From Methanolobus sp. (GTDB lineage: Archaea > Halobacteriota > Methanosarcinia > Methanosarcinales > Methanosarcinaceae), in contig JAASSR010000012.1 in assembly GCA_021767785.1 (NCBI GenBank), positions 1 to 35,716 on the forward strand: DNA of 35,716 bases. The letters run 5' to 3'. A program made the position numbers and the translations under genes. The notes beneath the pieces were generated by a model that did not search any database, was not told the origin of the DNA, and saw only the letters and a list, made by a program, of their open reading frames with translations. Shown in pieces: positions 8,329-15,875 of this stretch (positions are counted from its first letter, which is position 1; every line of letters starts with the position of its first letter).

Positions 8329-8365
8329 GAAGTAAGTATAAGTATTCAAGATTTAAAGGGTTTTT

Positions 8366-8379
8366 GTATAATATTTAAA
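8366..8379 (-). promoter_or_regulatory. TATA box of the winged-helix regulator
   Basis: TTTAAATATTATAC on the minus strand, about 25 bases before the expected transcript start and about 40 bases before the ATG at 8328. Confidence 0.5.
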
Positions 8380-8430
8380 AGTTGTAAAACTATACTTCAA
8401 TGTATTTAGTATATTACAATGCCGATTAAG

Positions 8431-8438
8431 TATATATG
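8431..8438 (+). promoter_or_regulatory. TATA box of the MTH865-family gene
   Basis: TATATATG, followed by a leader of about 70 bases. That leader contains a 10-base palindrome (ACTCCGGAGT, 8471-8480), a tandem repeat (AGCAACTA twice, 8486-8501) and the Shine-Dalgarno AAAGGAGA. Confidence 0.5.
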
Positions 8439-8531
8439 AGAAACTGTACTATTAGATATTGCTGACACATACTCCGGAGTTAAATAGCAACTAAGCAACT
8501 AAAAAAAATACGACATAAAGGAGACAGTTAA

Positions 8532-8771
8532 ATGAGCGTAAAAGAAGACATACACAGCCAGATCGTAGGTGGACTTGCAAATGCAACCTTCCCAATAGAA
8601 ACACCAGAAAAACTGCTTGACTCATTCCCTGCAGGAGCAGACACGACCTGTAAATCAGGAGATATATCTGTAACTGCAGGAGAAGCAGGCGGATTGCTAA
8701 AAGAGAGTGACTTTCCATTCAAAAGTGCAAAAGAAGTTGCAGATATTATTGTAGAAAGGGCAGGACTTTAA
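8532..8771 (+). CDS. MTH865-family protein
   Basis: A 79-residue acidic protein starting MSVKEDIHSQIVGGL, with FPIETPEKLLDSFPAGAD in the middle and FKSAKEVADIIVERAGL at the end. This matches the small helical MTH865 family of methanogens, whose structure from Methanothermobacter is known but whose function is not. The ATG is preceded by AAAGGAGA. It is a single-gene transcript: a terminator hairpin overlaps its stop codon, and the upstream neighbour is divergent. The compact, well-promoted arrangement fits an abundant small protein, but that is inference. Confidence 0.8.
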   Translation: MSVKEDIHSQIVGGLANATFPIETPEKLLDSFPAGADTTCKSGDISVTAGEAGGLLKESDFPFKSAKEVADIIVERAGL

Positions 8772-8779
8772 GCCCTTTC
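8754..8779 (+). terminator. Terminator hairpin overlapping the MTH865-family stop codon
   Basis: GAAAGGGC (8754-8761) pairs with GCCCTTTC (8772-8779) around a 10-base loop that contains the stop codon. A T-rich tract (TTTTAATTTATTTTT) follows from about 8790. Confidence 0.6.
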
Positions 8780-8924
8780 ATCTCCTTGCATTTTAATTTA
8801 TTTTTAAAAATATAATAGATTTAGTACTATTTATTACACTTTATCTTTATTTTTTGAATACAGGTCACTGTAATCATAATCAAAACACTTTTTTAACATT
8901 AAACTGATTCAAAAAAGGATAGAA

Positions 8925-10964
8925 ATGGCTGGCAATATGGACCTGACATTGTTCACTGATGTCGAAATAATTTTTGGGTTATCGATACTGATACTACTGC
9001 TATTCCACAGGATCAGGTTATCTCCTGTTCTTGGATTTCTTGTAACGGGTATAATTGCAGGACCTCATATGCTCGGTATCATCAATGAAGTGGAACAGGT
9101 AGAGATACTTGCGGAGCTGGGAATTATTCTCCTGCTGTTCACAATCGGTGTGGAGATGTCCATCAAAGAACTATGGGAAATCAAAAGGTTAGTACTGGTG
9201 GGTGGAGGACTGCAGGTAGCCATCACTACTATCCTGGTATATTATATTTCCCTTTATGCAGGATACAGCTCCGGCACTGCACTCTTCCTGGGATTCCTGG
9301 TATCACTGAGCAGTACTGCTATTGTGCTCAAACTGTTGCAGGAAAAGGGAGAGATGCCCACACCTCACGGCAAGATATCCCTTGGCATATTGATATTTCA
9401 GGATATAGTTATTGTCCCGATGATACTTGTGACACCAATACTGGCAGGTGTTCCTTCCACATCAGGTGACAGTACTATTACCTTTCTTCTTAAAGGACTT
9501 GGGATCATACTGTTCGTTATCATCAGTGCAAGGTGGTTAATGCCTGAACTGCTTTTCAGGATTGCGAAGACCAGGAACAGAGAACTTTTCCTTTTGACCA
9601 TTCTATTCACAGTGTTTGGTACAGCATGGCTGACTTCAAAAGCGGGCCTTTCACTTGCTCTTGGAGCTTTTCTGGCAGGGCTGATAATATCAGAGTCAGA
9701 ATACAGTCATCAGGCCATTGGTAATATGTTGCCGTTCAAGGATGTCTTCATAAGCTTTTTCTTCGTATCTATAGGAATGTTGATGGACGTCAGTTTTTTT
9801 ATAGAGAATATTACCCTCCTGCTTGTACTGGCAGCTGTAGTAATTGTATTGAAATCCATCACATCAGGACTTGTTACATTCTTACTGGGATATCCTCTGA
9901 GGACAACTATGATAACAGGACTGACATTGGCCCAGGTAGGAGAGTTCTCATTTATTCTTTCAAGTTTCGGAAGGGAGTTTGGTCTGCTAAATGATTATCT
10001 GTACCAGACCTTTCTTGCAGTATCCATAGCTACTATGGCAGCTACACCTTTTGTAATGACATATTCACATAACTTCTCGCGTAACGTCCTGAAAAGGACT
10101 AAGAATCCAATATTTGTCAACGGCCTGTACTCCAAGAGCATGACACCTGTTCAGGAAGATGAAGATTTAAACGATCATCTTATAATCATAGGTTATGGTT
10201 TCAATGGAAAAACGGTATCCAATGCCGCAAAGAACGCGGGTATTCCTTACGTGATCATAGAAACAAATCCGGAAACCGTGCGTCATGAAAGAGAAAAAGG
10301 AGAGAGGATCTATTATGGAGATGCAACACATGAAGTAATACTTGATTCTGCAAATATAAAATCCGCCAGGGTGCTTGTCGTCGGTATTTCGGATTTCATT
10401 GCAACAAGAACAATAATAAATGTGGCAAAAAGGATGAATCCCGAAATATACATTATAGCAAGGACCCGGTACATGAACGAGATCAAGTACCTCAGTAATA
10501 TGGGTGCGGACGAAGTTATTCCTGAAGAATATGAGACTTCTGTGGAGATATTCAGCCGTCTTCTTAAAAAATATCTGGTACCTGAAGATGAGATCTATGC
10601 ATTCACAAAAGAGATACGTGCTAACGGATACTCCATGCTAAGACAGCATTCACTTGAAGACACAAAAGAGTCTTTTAGCCTGAAAGATGATCTGCCCGGA
10701 GTAGACATTATTTCTTTTAAAGTCAAAGATGATTGCCTCCTCCATGGGAATACACTTAAAGACATCGATCTCAGGAACATACATGGCACAACCGTTTTGG
10801 CTATACGCAGGAACGAAGAAATAATAGAAAACCCTGCTGGAGATACACAACTTTTCTCAGGTGATATGCTTATCGTTATTGGAAAGCCTGAAAAACTTTG
10901 CCAGCTGAGGAAGTTCTTAGCCGGGGATTCGGATATAGACAATTGTGAAAGTTTTTCATTATAA
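8925..10964 (+). CDS. KefB-like monovalent cation:proton antiporter with RCK domain
   Basis: A 679-residue protein. Residues ~10-385 form a CPA2-type membrane domain of about a dozen hydrophobic segments, with family landmarks LGFLVTGIIAGPHMLG, LFTIGVEMS, LSSTAIVLKLL and LIFQDIVIVPM. A TrkA-N/RCK nucleotide-binding domain follows (LIIIGYGFNGKTV near residue 422; YYGDATHEVIL), then a TrkA-C domain at the end (IDLRNIHGTTVLAIRR). Such proteins exchange K+ or Na+ for protons across the cytoplasmic membrane, gated by nucleotide binding at RCK. Which ion cannot be read from the sequence. The ATG at 8925 has AAAGGAT upstream; ATG 8937 is an alternative. Alone on its strand, it ends in a weak hairpin terminator. 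Confidence 0.9.
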   Translation: MAGNMDLTLFTDVEIIFGLSILILLLFHRIRLSPVLGFLVTGIIAGPHMLGIINEVEQVEILAELGIILLLFTIGVEMSIKELWEIKRLVLVGGGLQVAITTILVYYISLYAGYSSGTALFLGFLVSLSSTAIVLKLLQEKGEMPTPHGKISLGILIFQDIVIVPMILVTPILAGVPSTSGDSTITFLLKGLGIILFVIISARWLMPELLFRIAKTRNRELFLLTILFTVFGTAWLTSKAGLSLALGAFLAGLIISESEYSHQAIGNMLPFKDVFISFFFVSIGMLMDVSFFIENITLLLVLAAVVIVLKSITSGLVTFLLGYPLRTTMITGLTLAQVGEFSFILSSFGREFGLLNDYLYQTFLAVSIATMAATPFVMTYSHNFSRNVLKRTKNPIFVNGLYSKSMTPVQEDEDLNDHLIIIGYGFNGKTVSNAAKNAGIPYVIIETNPETVRHEREKGERIYYGDATHEVILDSANIKSARVLVVGISDFIATRTIINVAKRMNPEIYIIARTRYMNEIKYLSNMGADEVIPEEYETSVEIFSRLLKKYLVPEDEIYAFTKEIRANGYSMLRQHSLEDTKESFSLKDDLPGVDIISFKVKDDCLLHGNTLKDIDLRNIHGTTVLAIRRNEEIIENPAGDTQLFSGDMLIVIGKPEKLCQLRKFLAGDSDIDNCESFSL

Positions 10965-10982
10965 GTTGAAGTAAAGAATAAG

Positions 10983-11024
10983 AGAGGCGTGAATTAACCT
11001 CTATATAATTCTTTTTGTTGACAT
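10983..11024 (+). terminator. Probable terminator of the antiporter gene
   Basis: A 5-bp stem AGAGG/CCTCT (10983-10987, 10998-11002) followed by TATATAATTCTTTTTG. The stem is short, so this is only a moderate call. Confidence 0.4.
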
Positions 11025-11154
11025 ACTTGGTTTTAAAAATAAGATTTGATATTCGTTTCAATATTATTATCGAAAATGGGTCATTCTTTCAAATCAAAAA
11101 TCCAGATCAAATAATCTGAAAAAATAACGGTCTTTGAAAATTACATGCGTTTAG

Positions 11155-11164
11155 CTTATATGTA
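11155..11164 (+). promoter_or_regulatory. TATA box of the small transcript at 11180-11450
   Basis: CTTATATGTA, an archaeal TATA-like element about 25 bases before the start of a hairpin-containing leader. No longer gene follows on this strand before the convergent DUF1638 gene, so the promoter would serve the 54-codon ORF or an RNA. Confidence 0.45.
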
Positions 11165-11175
11165 AAAAGGTAGAA

Positions 11176-11216
11176 GTTTCAATCGTGTAGGGAGGTCTCA
11201 TAGGAGACCTGGAAAC
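11176..11216 (+). other. Nested RNA hairpin in small-transcript leader
   Basis: AGGTCTC (11193-11199) and GAGACCT (11204-11210) form a perfect 7-bp stem with loop ATAG. GTTTC (11176-11180) and GAAAC (11212-11216) can close an outer stem. The inner stem hides a GGAGGT sequence. It may be a leader structure or part of a small RNA. Confidence 0.5.
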
Positions 11217-11252
11217 TAAAAGACTTTCAATTCGAAAAATGGAGATTTGAAA

Positions 11253-11417
11253 ATGGAGTGGAAATTGTCAAGAAGAACGCAACAGCGTTTCAGACATTTC
11301 AGAGTTTGGAAAGAGTTTGATAGTACAGAAAGAAATACAGAAGATTGTTTTCAGATTACAACAAAAAGAACACATCACGCTATCGAGTTCTTAATACCTT
11401 CTTTAAGCACCTGTTAA
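11253..11417 (+). CDS. Candidate 54-residue small protein (not in ORF track)
   Basis: An open frame of 54 codons, too short for the track. It begins MEWKLSRRTQQRFRH, is strongly basic at the N-terminus, has two cysteines (one the last residue) and no membrane segment. Its ATG lies eight bases after GGAG. Upstream are a hairpin leader and a TATA box; downstream is a T-run (CTTTTTCT at 11440-11447) that could end the transcript. It occupies an otherwise empty 561-base gap. I recognise no family. The region could instead be a non-coding RNA with a chance frame. Confidence 0.4.
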   Translation: MEWKLSRRTQQRFRHFRVWKEFDSTERNTEDCFQITTKRTHHAIEFLIPSLSTC

Positions 11418-11525
11418 TTAAAAGAAGGCGGAATGATGGTCTTTTTCTAAGTTTTGAATTAAAGGGGAAATAAAAAAATAGGCCTCATACATTTTCTCTT
11501 TTTTAAATAAAAAATCAATTATTCT

Positions 11526-12302
11526 TCATAAAACTTCATATTTCAATTGTTCATAACAACGAACCAGCAATTGCGGACCTGCTTTCATCTCAATTATATT
11601 GAAATCAAAAAGTCCTGCAAATTCCTCAACCATGAACTCGAATTCTTTTTCATAATACAATCCCGTGTCCATTTTAGCCACATTTTTATATCCTGCATAC
11701 TCAAAAACAAATTTGGAGCGCTTAATGTCATCAGGATCAGGAGTCATACCCGCAGATACAACCATCTCACGCCAGTGGGATGCCCACATAGGTGTCATGA
11801 AGAAAGTACCTACGCCATTAAAACTCTTAAGTTTCTCAAGATATGCGGCCCTTCCTCCAAGTACTGCACCAATACAATCATCTATCACATTCCCGTTTTC
11901 CTCTTTCAGTATACGAACCTGACAGGGTAGATCGGCAAGCTCCATTTCGATTTTACCTAGCACATTCCCACATAGTCCATAGAAAAGAAGTACACCATCA
12001 GAGTATTCTGACACCTCACGGGTCTTATCATAAACAACCTCTTTGAGATGTTCCGGTGTGGCATGCAGAGCCAGTTCAAGCATTTCAACCACCAGGGTCA
12101 GGCCGGTGTCAGAAATATATTCATATATATCGTCTTTCATAACCGAAGAAAATTCGCAACCTGCATCTTCCAGCTTGGTCACCAGTCCGCAGCAATCCGG
12201 ATCATCAACTACTAATAAATTCTCAATAGAATTATCATTCTCCACAATGTGTACAATCTCGTCCTCAAACATCCGGCAGGCAATGAAACTAATTACTGGC
12301 AT
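11526..12302 (-). CDS. DUF1638 domain-containing protein
   Basis: A 258-residue soluble protein with the DUF1638 layout: ISFIACRMFEDE at the N-terminus, VDDPDCCGLVTKL near residue 35, LLFYGLCGN near residue 107, DDCIGAVLGGR near 140 and FFMTPMWASHWRE near 165. Conserved Cys and Gly in the GLCG and DDCIGA motifs suggest a cofactor or metal site. The family is common in methanogens, often near corrinoid methyltransferase genes, but no reaction is established that I know of. The start has GAGGTTG upstream. It is a lone gene, convergent with the small ORF and divergent from the SMR exporter. It is not linked to the corrinoid cassette in this window except by proximity (about 5 kb). Confidence 0.82.
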   Translation of the reverse strand: MPVISFIACRMFEDEIVHIVENDNSIENLLVVDDPDCCGLVTKLEDAGCEFSSVMKDDIYEYISDTGLTLVVEMLELALHATPEHLKEVVYDKTREVSEYSDGVLLFYGLCGNVLGKIEMELADLPCQVRILKEENGNVIDDCIGAVLGGRAAYLEKLKSFNGVGTFFMTPMWASHWREMVVSAGMTPDPDDIKRSKFVFEYAGYKNVAKMDTGLYYEKEFEFMVEEFAGLFDFNIIEMKAGPQLLVRCYEQLKYEVL

Positions 12303-12345
12303 AGATTAACAACCTCTGATATACAAAAATAATGTGAAACAATAT

Positions 12346-12355
12346 CATATTATAA
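12346..12355 (+). promoter_or_regulatory. TATA box of the SMR exporter gene
   Basis: CATATTATAA, giving a leader of about 50 bases that contains a TGCC/GGCA mini-hairpin and the Shine-Dalgarno AAAGGAGG. I see no guanidine riboswitch. Confidence 0.45.
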
Positions 12356-12430
12356 TGTGACGCTGCCAATTACAGGCAAGATTAAACTAGTGGAAACAAT
12401 ATTCTTCAAAATATGTAAAAAGGAGGAAAA

Positions 12431-12754
12431 ATGAGTTATCTGTATCTTACTTTTGCGATCCTGTTCGAGATATGCGGAACAACCTGTATGAAGTTATCTG
12501 AAGGATTTACAAAACCACTGCCGTCAGTTTTAATATTTGTGTTCTACGGAATCAGTTTCATAGCATTCACTATTGCTCTTAAAAAGTTAGATGTGAGTGT
12601 AGCCTATGCTATATGGGCCGGACTTGGTGTGGCAATGATATCTCTAGTCGGTTACTTTGGATTTAACGAACCAATGCCTCCTGCAAGAATACTATTTCTG
12701 ATCCTGATAGCAATAGGAGTTATTGGTCTTCATCTTAGTTCCAGTGCAAGTTGA
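12431..12754 (+). CDS. Small multidrug resistance (SMR) family exporter
   Basis: At 107 residues with four hydrophobic helices, this is the usual SMR size. The essential membrane glutamate is present (E13 in LFEICGTTCMKLSEGF), as is the conserved AYAIWAGLG of helix 3 (W62). SMR proteins work as antiparallel dimers in the cytoplasmic membrane, swapping protons for cationic compounds. The GTTxMKxSEGF pattern is closer to EmrE/QacE-type drug exporters than to guanidinium exporters, but a single protein cannot settle the substrate. A strong AAAGGAGG precedes the ATG. It is convergent with fetB, 48 bases away. Confidence 0.88.
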   Translation: MSYLYLTFAILFEICGTTCMKLSEGFTKPLPSVLIFVFYGISFIAFTIALKKLDVSVAYAIWAGLGVAMISLVGYFGFNEPMPPARILFLILIAIGVIGLHLSSSAS

Positions 12755-12802
12755 GATGTTATGAGGTCTTTTCTATAAAGATACTTTAAGTTCCAGGCAT
12801 GT

Positions 12803-13594
12803 TCACTCGCTCTTTAACATATCTTTTTTGAACATGCCGTATTCATCAAAACCATTCCAGATAAGTACGATAACTCCCAGAAGAACATTCATGATGGTTG
12901 CCACGTATATTGCTATCATAATGGCAATCTGATATTCAATGGCAACTATGGGACTCGCACCTGCAAGTATCTGTCCGGTCATCATTCCGGGAATAAAAAC
13001 TATACCTATAGTGGCCATATTCGCAATGGTCGGTCTAAGAGCTGTCCTCAGACTTTTTCTCAGGTATGGAACGAGTGCCTCGCTCTTTTCAGCACCCATG
13101 GATAAACGGAATAAATAACGATTCTCATTTCTCAGGATCTCTGTGCAGAAATTATCTATTCCCACTACATTGGCTCTCAGGGAATTACCCAGCACCATTC
13201 CGGCTATAGGTATGAAATAGCGTGCCTCGAAGAGATTATCAAGATCTATTATGAAATTGTTGAAATACAGAAGCAGCGGATAATTAGTTATAATAAAGGA
13301 AACAGACAACGGCAATAAAATATATTTTGATCTAAGTTCTGCATTCTTAAGAACAGTATGTGATGCCACAAAGACCATCACAAGTACCCATGCAATATTC
13401 AAAAGTGTGTTATTGAGGTCAAAAAGGAAGGTCAGAAAAACACCTACAAAAGCCAGTTGAAGAGACATACGAATAATACTTTCAGCTGTTGAAGATATCA
13501 ATTTCAGCCGGAGATAGTAGCTTATAAGTATTGGAATTAACAAAAGCAGAAATGCAAAAAACATACCTGCCAGGCTGATATCGTATGCTTCCAT
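12803..13594 (-). CDS. fetB: FetB-like ABC transporter permease (UPF0014)
   Basis: A 263-residue membrane protein with about seven hydrophobic segments. It carries the signature region of the FetB/YbbM family: FIPIAGMVLGNSL, then a charged loop (LSMGAEKSEALVPYLRKSLR) that should contact the ATPase, then FIPGMMTGQILAGASP. In E. coli FetAB exports iron and raises peroxide tolerance. It directly follows the ATPase gene with no gap (TGA then ATG), so the two are translationally coupled. The divergent peroxiredoxin upstream supports an iron/oxidative-stress role; that is inference. Confidence 0.85.
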   Translation of the reverse strand: MEAYDISLAGMFFAFLLLLIPILISYYLRLKLISSTAESIIRMSLQLAFVGVFLTFLFDLNNTLLNIAWVLVMVFVASHTVLKNAELRSKYILLPLSVSFIITNYPLLLYFNNFIIDLDNLFEARYFIPIAGMVLGNSLRANVVGIDNFCTEILRNENRYLFRLSMGAEKSEALVPYLRKSLRTALRPTIANMATIGIVFIPGMMTGQILAGASPIVAIEYQIAIMIAIYVATIMNVLLGVIVLIWNGFDEYGMFKKDMLKSE

Positions 13595-14227
13595 TCAGTT
13601 AGTCTCCTGTGAAAAGTCAATTACCCTTGTGGCGGACTGTTCCCATTCCCTGTCATGAGATATGGAAAGAACAGTCCATTCAGGCTTTTTAAGGAACATG
13701 TCTACGACCTTCTGCTTCAAGCCGCTGTCTAACTCAGCCGTAACCTCATCAAGTAGAAAGATATCTTTACCAGAAAGAAGTGCCAGCATAAGAGCAATTC
13801 TTTGTTTTTCACCACCTGATAGTTTCGAATAGTCCTTATTGAGAATATCAGGGTTCAGGGAGAGACCATATATGATTGAATAAAGTTGATCCCGGTCGAG
13901 AACCTCATTATTCGCTTTAAATGAAAATATCTCATCTATCAGATCAGTTACTTTTCCTTCGGCAATATCTGTATCCTGAGAAACATAAGCAACTCTTTTT
14001 CTTAGATTCCATATTGTATCGGAGTTTACAGGAACATTATCAAGGATTATAGTGCCTGAGTCCGGAATGCTGAATCCCATGATCAGCCTGAACAGGGTTG
14101 ATTTACCTATACCGGATCTTCCCTTGATCAGTATCTTTTCACCTTTTGCAACTGACAGACTGAAATCTGAAAGAACGGATTGTCCATCATATCGAATTGA
14201 AATGTTTTTAATATCCAATATTCCCAT
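13595..14227 (-). CDS. fetA: FetA-like ABC transporter ATPase
   Basis: This 210-residue ABC ATPase is short, as in the FetA/YbbL family. It has Walker A (KGRSGIGKST near residue 36), Q-loop YVSQDT, the signature LSGGEKQR near 138, Walker B with catalytic Glu (IFLLDEVTAELD) and the switch His (SISHDREWE). It energises the FetB permease encoded immediately downstream. The ATG is preceded by GGAGAAG, and a TATA box lies at 14281-14290. First gene of a two-gene operon. Confidence 0.87.
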   Translation of the reverse strand: MGILDIKNISIRYDGQSVLSDFSLSVAKGEKILIKGRSGIGKSTLFRLIMGFSIPDSGTIILDNVPVNSDTIWNLRKRVAYVSQDTDIAEGKVTDLIDEIFSFKANNEVLDRDQLYSIIYGLSLNPDILNKDYSKLSGGEKQRIALMLALLSGKDIFLLDEVTAELDSGLKQKVVDMFLKKPEWTVLSISHDREWEQSATRVIDFSQETN

Positions 14228-14280
14228 GCATTACTTCTCCGGTATCAGGAAAACACTCAGATTTGTCCAATATATCCCAC

Positions 14281-14290
14281 CGTATATAAA
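14281..14290 (-). promoter_or_regulatory. TATA box of fetAB
   Basis: TTTATATACG on the minus strand, about 55 bases before the fetA start. Confidence 0.5.
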
Positions 14291-14379
14291 TACACCTGTC
14301 ATAATAAGCGAACTTTAGCTACAGATATAGATAAAGATACTTTCATATAGAAAAAACCTATTATATATATATATATGCT

Positions 14380-14425
14380 GAGTTGGTCTGTATAATATAT
14401 GCCACCGAATTTAAACAACCAACTC
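14380..14425. promoter_or_regulatory. Inverted repeat flanking a TATA-like element upstream of the peroxiredoxin
   Basis: GAGTTGGT (14380-14387) and its exact reverse complement ACCAACTC (14418-14425) flank the TATA-like TATAATATAT (14391-14400). This could be an operator controlling the peroxiredoxin or the divergent fetAB, or a leader stem if transcription starts upstream. An alternating TA tract lies just before it (14361-14376). Confidence 0.35.
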
Positions 14426-14505
14426 TGTTTCCTTTATTGAATTATTTAATTTTTTGAATATTAGCCGTATTTGGGCATAGATTATTTTCTGCTGAAACTC
14501 TTTAA

Positions 14506-15009
14506 ATGAAAAAGTACATAGAATATGCTATGAGTAAAAATTCACTTAAGCAAGGGCAAAAAGCTCCTGAGTTTTGTCTGCCGGACCAGAACGAAGAAAA
14601 AATATGTTTGAAGGACTTTGCAGGCAAATGGCTCATCTTATATTTCTATCCAAAAGATAATACATCAGGTTGCACAAGGGAAGCACAGGATTTTACTGCT
14701 TTAAAAAATGATTTTGAGTCTGAGAACGCATTTGTACTGGGTGTCAGCAAGGACAGCATCAAATCCCATTTAAAATTTATCGAGAAGAAAGAACTTGGAA
14801 TAACTTTGCTTTCTGATGAAGATACCAGCGTGCATAAGAAATACGATGTATGGAGAACAAAGAAAAATTATGGGAGAGAATATCTTGGTACCGTTAGATC
14901 GACTTTTCTGATTGACCCTGATGGAAATATCGCTCAAATATGGGATAATGTCAGGACAAAGGGACATGCAGAAAAAGTATTTGATACGCTTAAATCAATG
15001 AAAATATGA
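14506..15009 (+). CDS. Thioredoxin-fold peroxiredoxin, BCP/PrxQ type
   Basis: A 167-residue PrxQ-like protein. KAPEFCLPDQNEE opens the fold, and YFYPKDNTSGCTREAQDF holds the peroxidatic Cys with its Thr partner. TVRSTFLIDPDG is the conserved Arg region. The resolving Cys that many PrxQ proteins have five residues after the peroxidatic Cys is replaced by Gln. Other cysteines (EFC and KIC near the N-terminus) exist, so a 1-Cys or other resolving mechanism is likely. It reduces hydroperoxides in the cytoplasm. The start is uncertain: ATG 14506 is kept, while ATG 14530 gives a more typical N-terminus; neither has a clear Shine-Dalgarno. Divergent from fetAB. Confidence 0.87.
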   Translation: MKKYIEYAMSKNSLKQGQKAPEFCLPDQNEEKICLKDFAGKWLILYFYPKDNTSGCTREAQDFTALKNDFESENAFVLGVSKDSIKSHLKFIEKKELGITLLSDEDTSVHKKYDVWRTKKNYGREYLGTVRSTFLIDPDGNIAQIWDNVRTKGHAEKVFDTLKSMKI

Positions 15010-15037
15010 TGTGCGAATATAAACCAGCTCACATCCA

Positions 15038-15220
15038 TTAAATAAAATCTATATACTGAGATATCTTACTGAATATAATTACATAACCCAGAGCTAACAT
15101 CAGTAAAGATATAAGCCACGCCCACCTTAGAATACGCGCAAGGTTCTCAGGTTGCATCAATCTATTAAAAAAACGATCGACAATGTTTGGTCGATTTTCA
15201 GGATCTTCATTCATAAACAT
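15038..15220 (-). CDS. AhaG-like small membrane protein of the ATP synthase operon
   Basis: A 60-residue protein with a charged N-terminal half (NEDPENRPNIVDRFFNRL) and one membrane helix near the C-terminus (WAWLISLLMLALGYVIIF). It lies 19 bases after atpD on the same strand. The Methanosarcina mazei aha operon ends with a small gene, ahaG, in the same position; its role is unknown and it is not an established enzyme subunit. The start could be ATG 15220 or 15214. Calling it AhaG rests on position and size, not on detailed similarity. Confidence 0.65.
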   Translation of the reverse strand: MFMNEDPENRPNIVDRFFNRLMQPENLARILRWAWLISLLMLALGYVIIFSKISQYIDFI

Positions 15221-15239
15221 ATAAAAAATGGATAGAGGA

Positions 15240-15857
15240 TTATCCTTTAATCCTCTTAAGTCTGAAGGTGTTTTCCCTTTCCATCTCTTCCAGACGGAGC
15301 CTTATGAAGGTCATTGATTCCTGAAGTTCCGGTATTACCTTGAACTCGAGAGCATTGACACGCCTCTTGGTCTTCTCGATATCATCAAGAAGCTTTTTTA
15401 TGGTTGTCTCGATCTCTGCTGCAAGGATGATCTTTTCAACAAGATCTTCATAGGCATCTGCTGCCTCATCAGTATATGAACTGGTGCCAATAATACCATA
15501 GCCACGTTCGTCTATGCACTTCTTGACACTGGATGATTCGATCTTCGGAACAACGACACCCATTATGTTGCAACTTTCCAGTTCAATCTCAGGTTTGCAT
15601 TGAAGTGCAAAAGCTGTGGATTTGACGGTAATAGTACCGTCAACAGCATTTGCAATACCTATCTTCAGGGAAGCATCTTCATAGGCGGCATCCAGCTCGG
15701 TCCTGACATCCTTTGCCTTATTGAGGATCTCAAAGAACTCAAGGATCAGACCATCTCTTTTCATTTTGAGCAGCTTGTGACCACTCTGTGAAAGTTTGAT
15801 CTTTTTCTTGATCTCTATTAGTTCGGAACGAGTTGGTTTTACATCTTTTGCGCCCAT
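15240..15857 (-). CDS. atpD: A-type ATP synthase subunit D (central stalk)
   Basis: A 205-residue, mostly helical protein. VKPTRSELIEIKKKIKL at the N-terminus and RRVNALEFKVIPEL near residue 170 are the long antiparallel coiled coil of the V/A-type D subunit, the rotor shaft turning inside the A3B3 head. It ends in a basic tail. The ATG is preceded by AGGTGATC, and the gene follows atpB by 20 bases. Confidence 0.93.
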   Translation of the reverse strand: MGAKDVKPTRSELIEIKKKIKLSQSGHKLLKMKRDGLILEFFEILNKAKDVRTELDAAYEDASLKIGIANAVDGTITVKSTAFALQCKPEIELESCNIMGVVVPKIESSSVKKCIDERGYGIIGTSSYTDEAADAYEDLVEKIILAAEIETTIKKLLDDIEKTKRRVNALEFKVIPELQESMTFIRLRLEEMERENTFRLKRIKG

Positions 15858-15875
15858 GTTGGATCACCTGTCAGC

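Noticed and set aside
11176-11216. Possible CRISPR repeat, since GTTTCAATC at one end and GAAAC at the other resemble archaeal repeat ends
   Set aside because: There is a single copy with no second repeat at spacer distance on either side, and its internal hairpin is better explained as an RNA leader structure.
12356-12430. Guanidine riboswitch upstream of the SMR exporter
   Set aside because: Only a 4-bp TGCC/GGCA hairpin is seen; no paired ACGR-loop hairpins or ykkC-like elements are present.
14361-14376. Alternating TA tract as a mobile-element scar or origin element
   Set aside because: It is a short simple AT repeat in an AT-rich promoter gap with no terminal repeats or transposase nearby.
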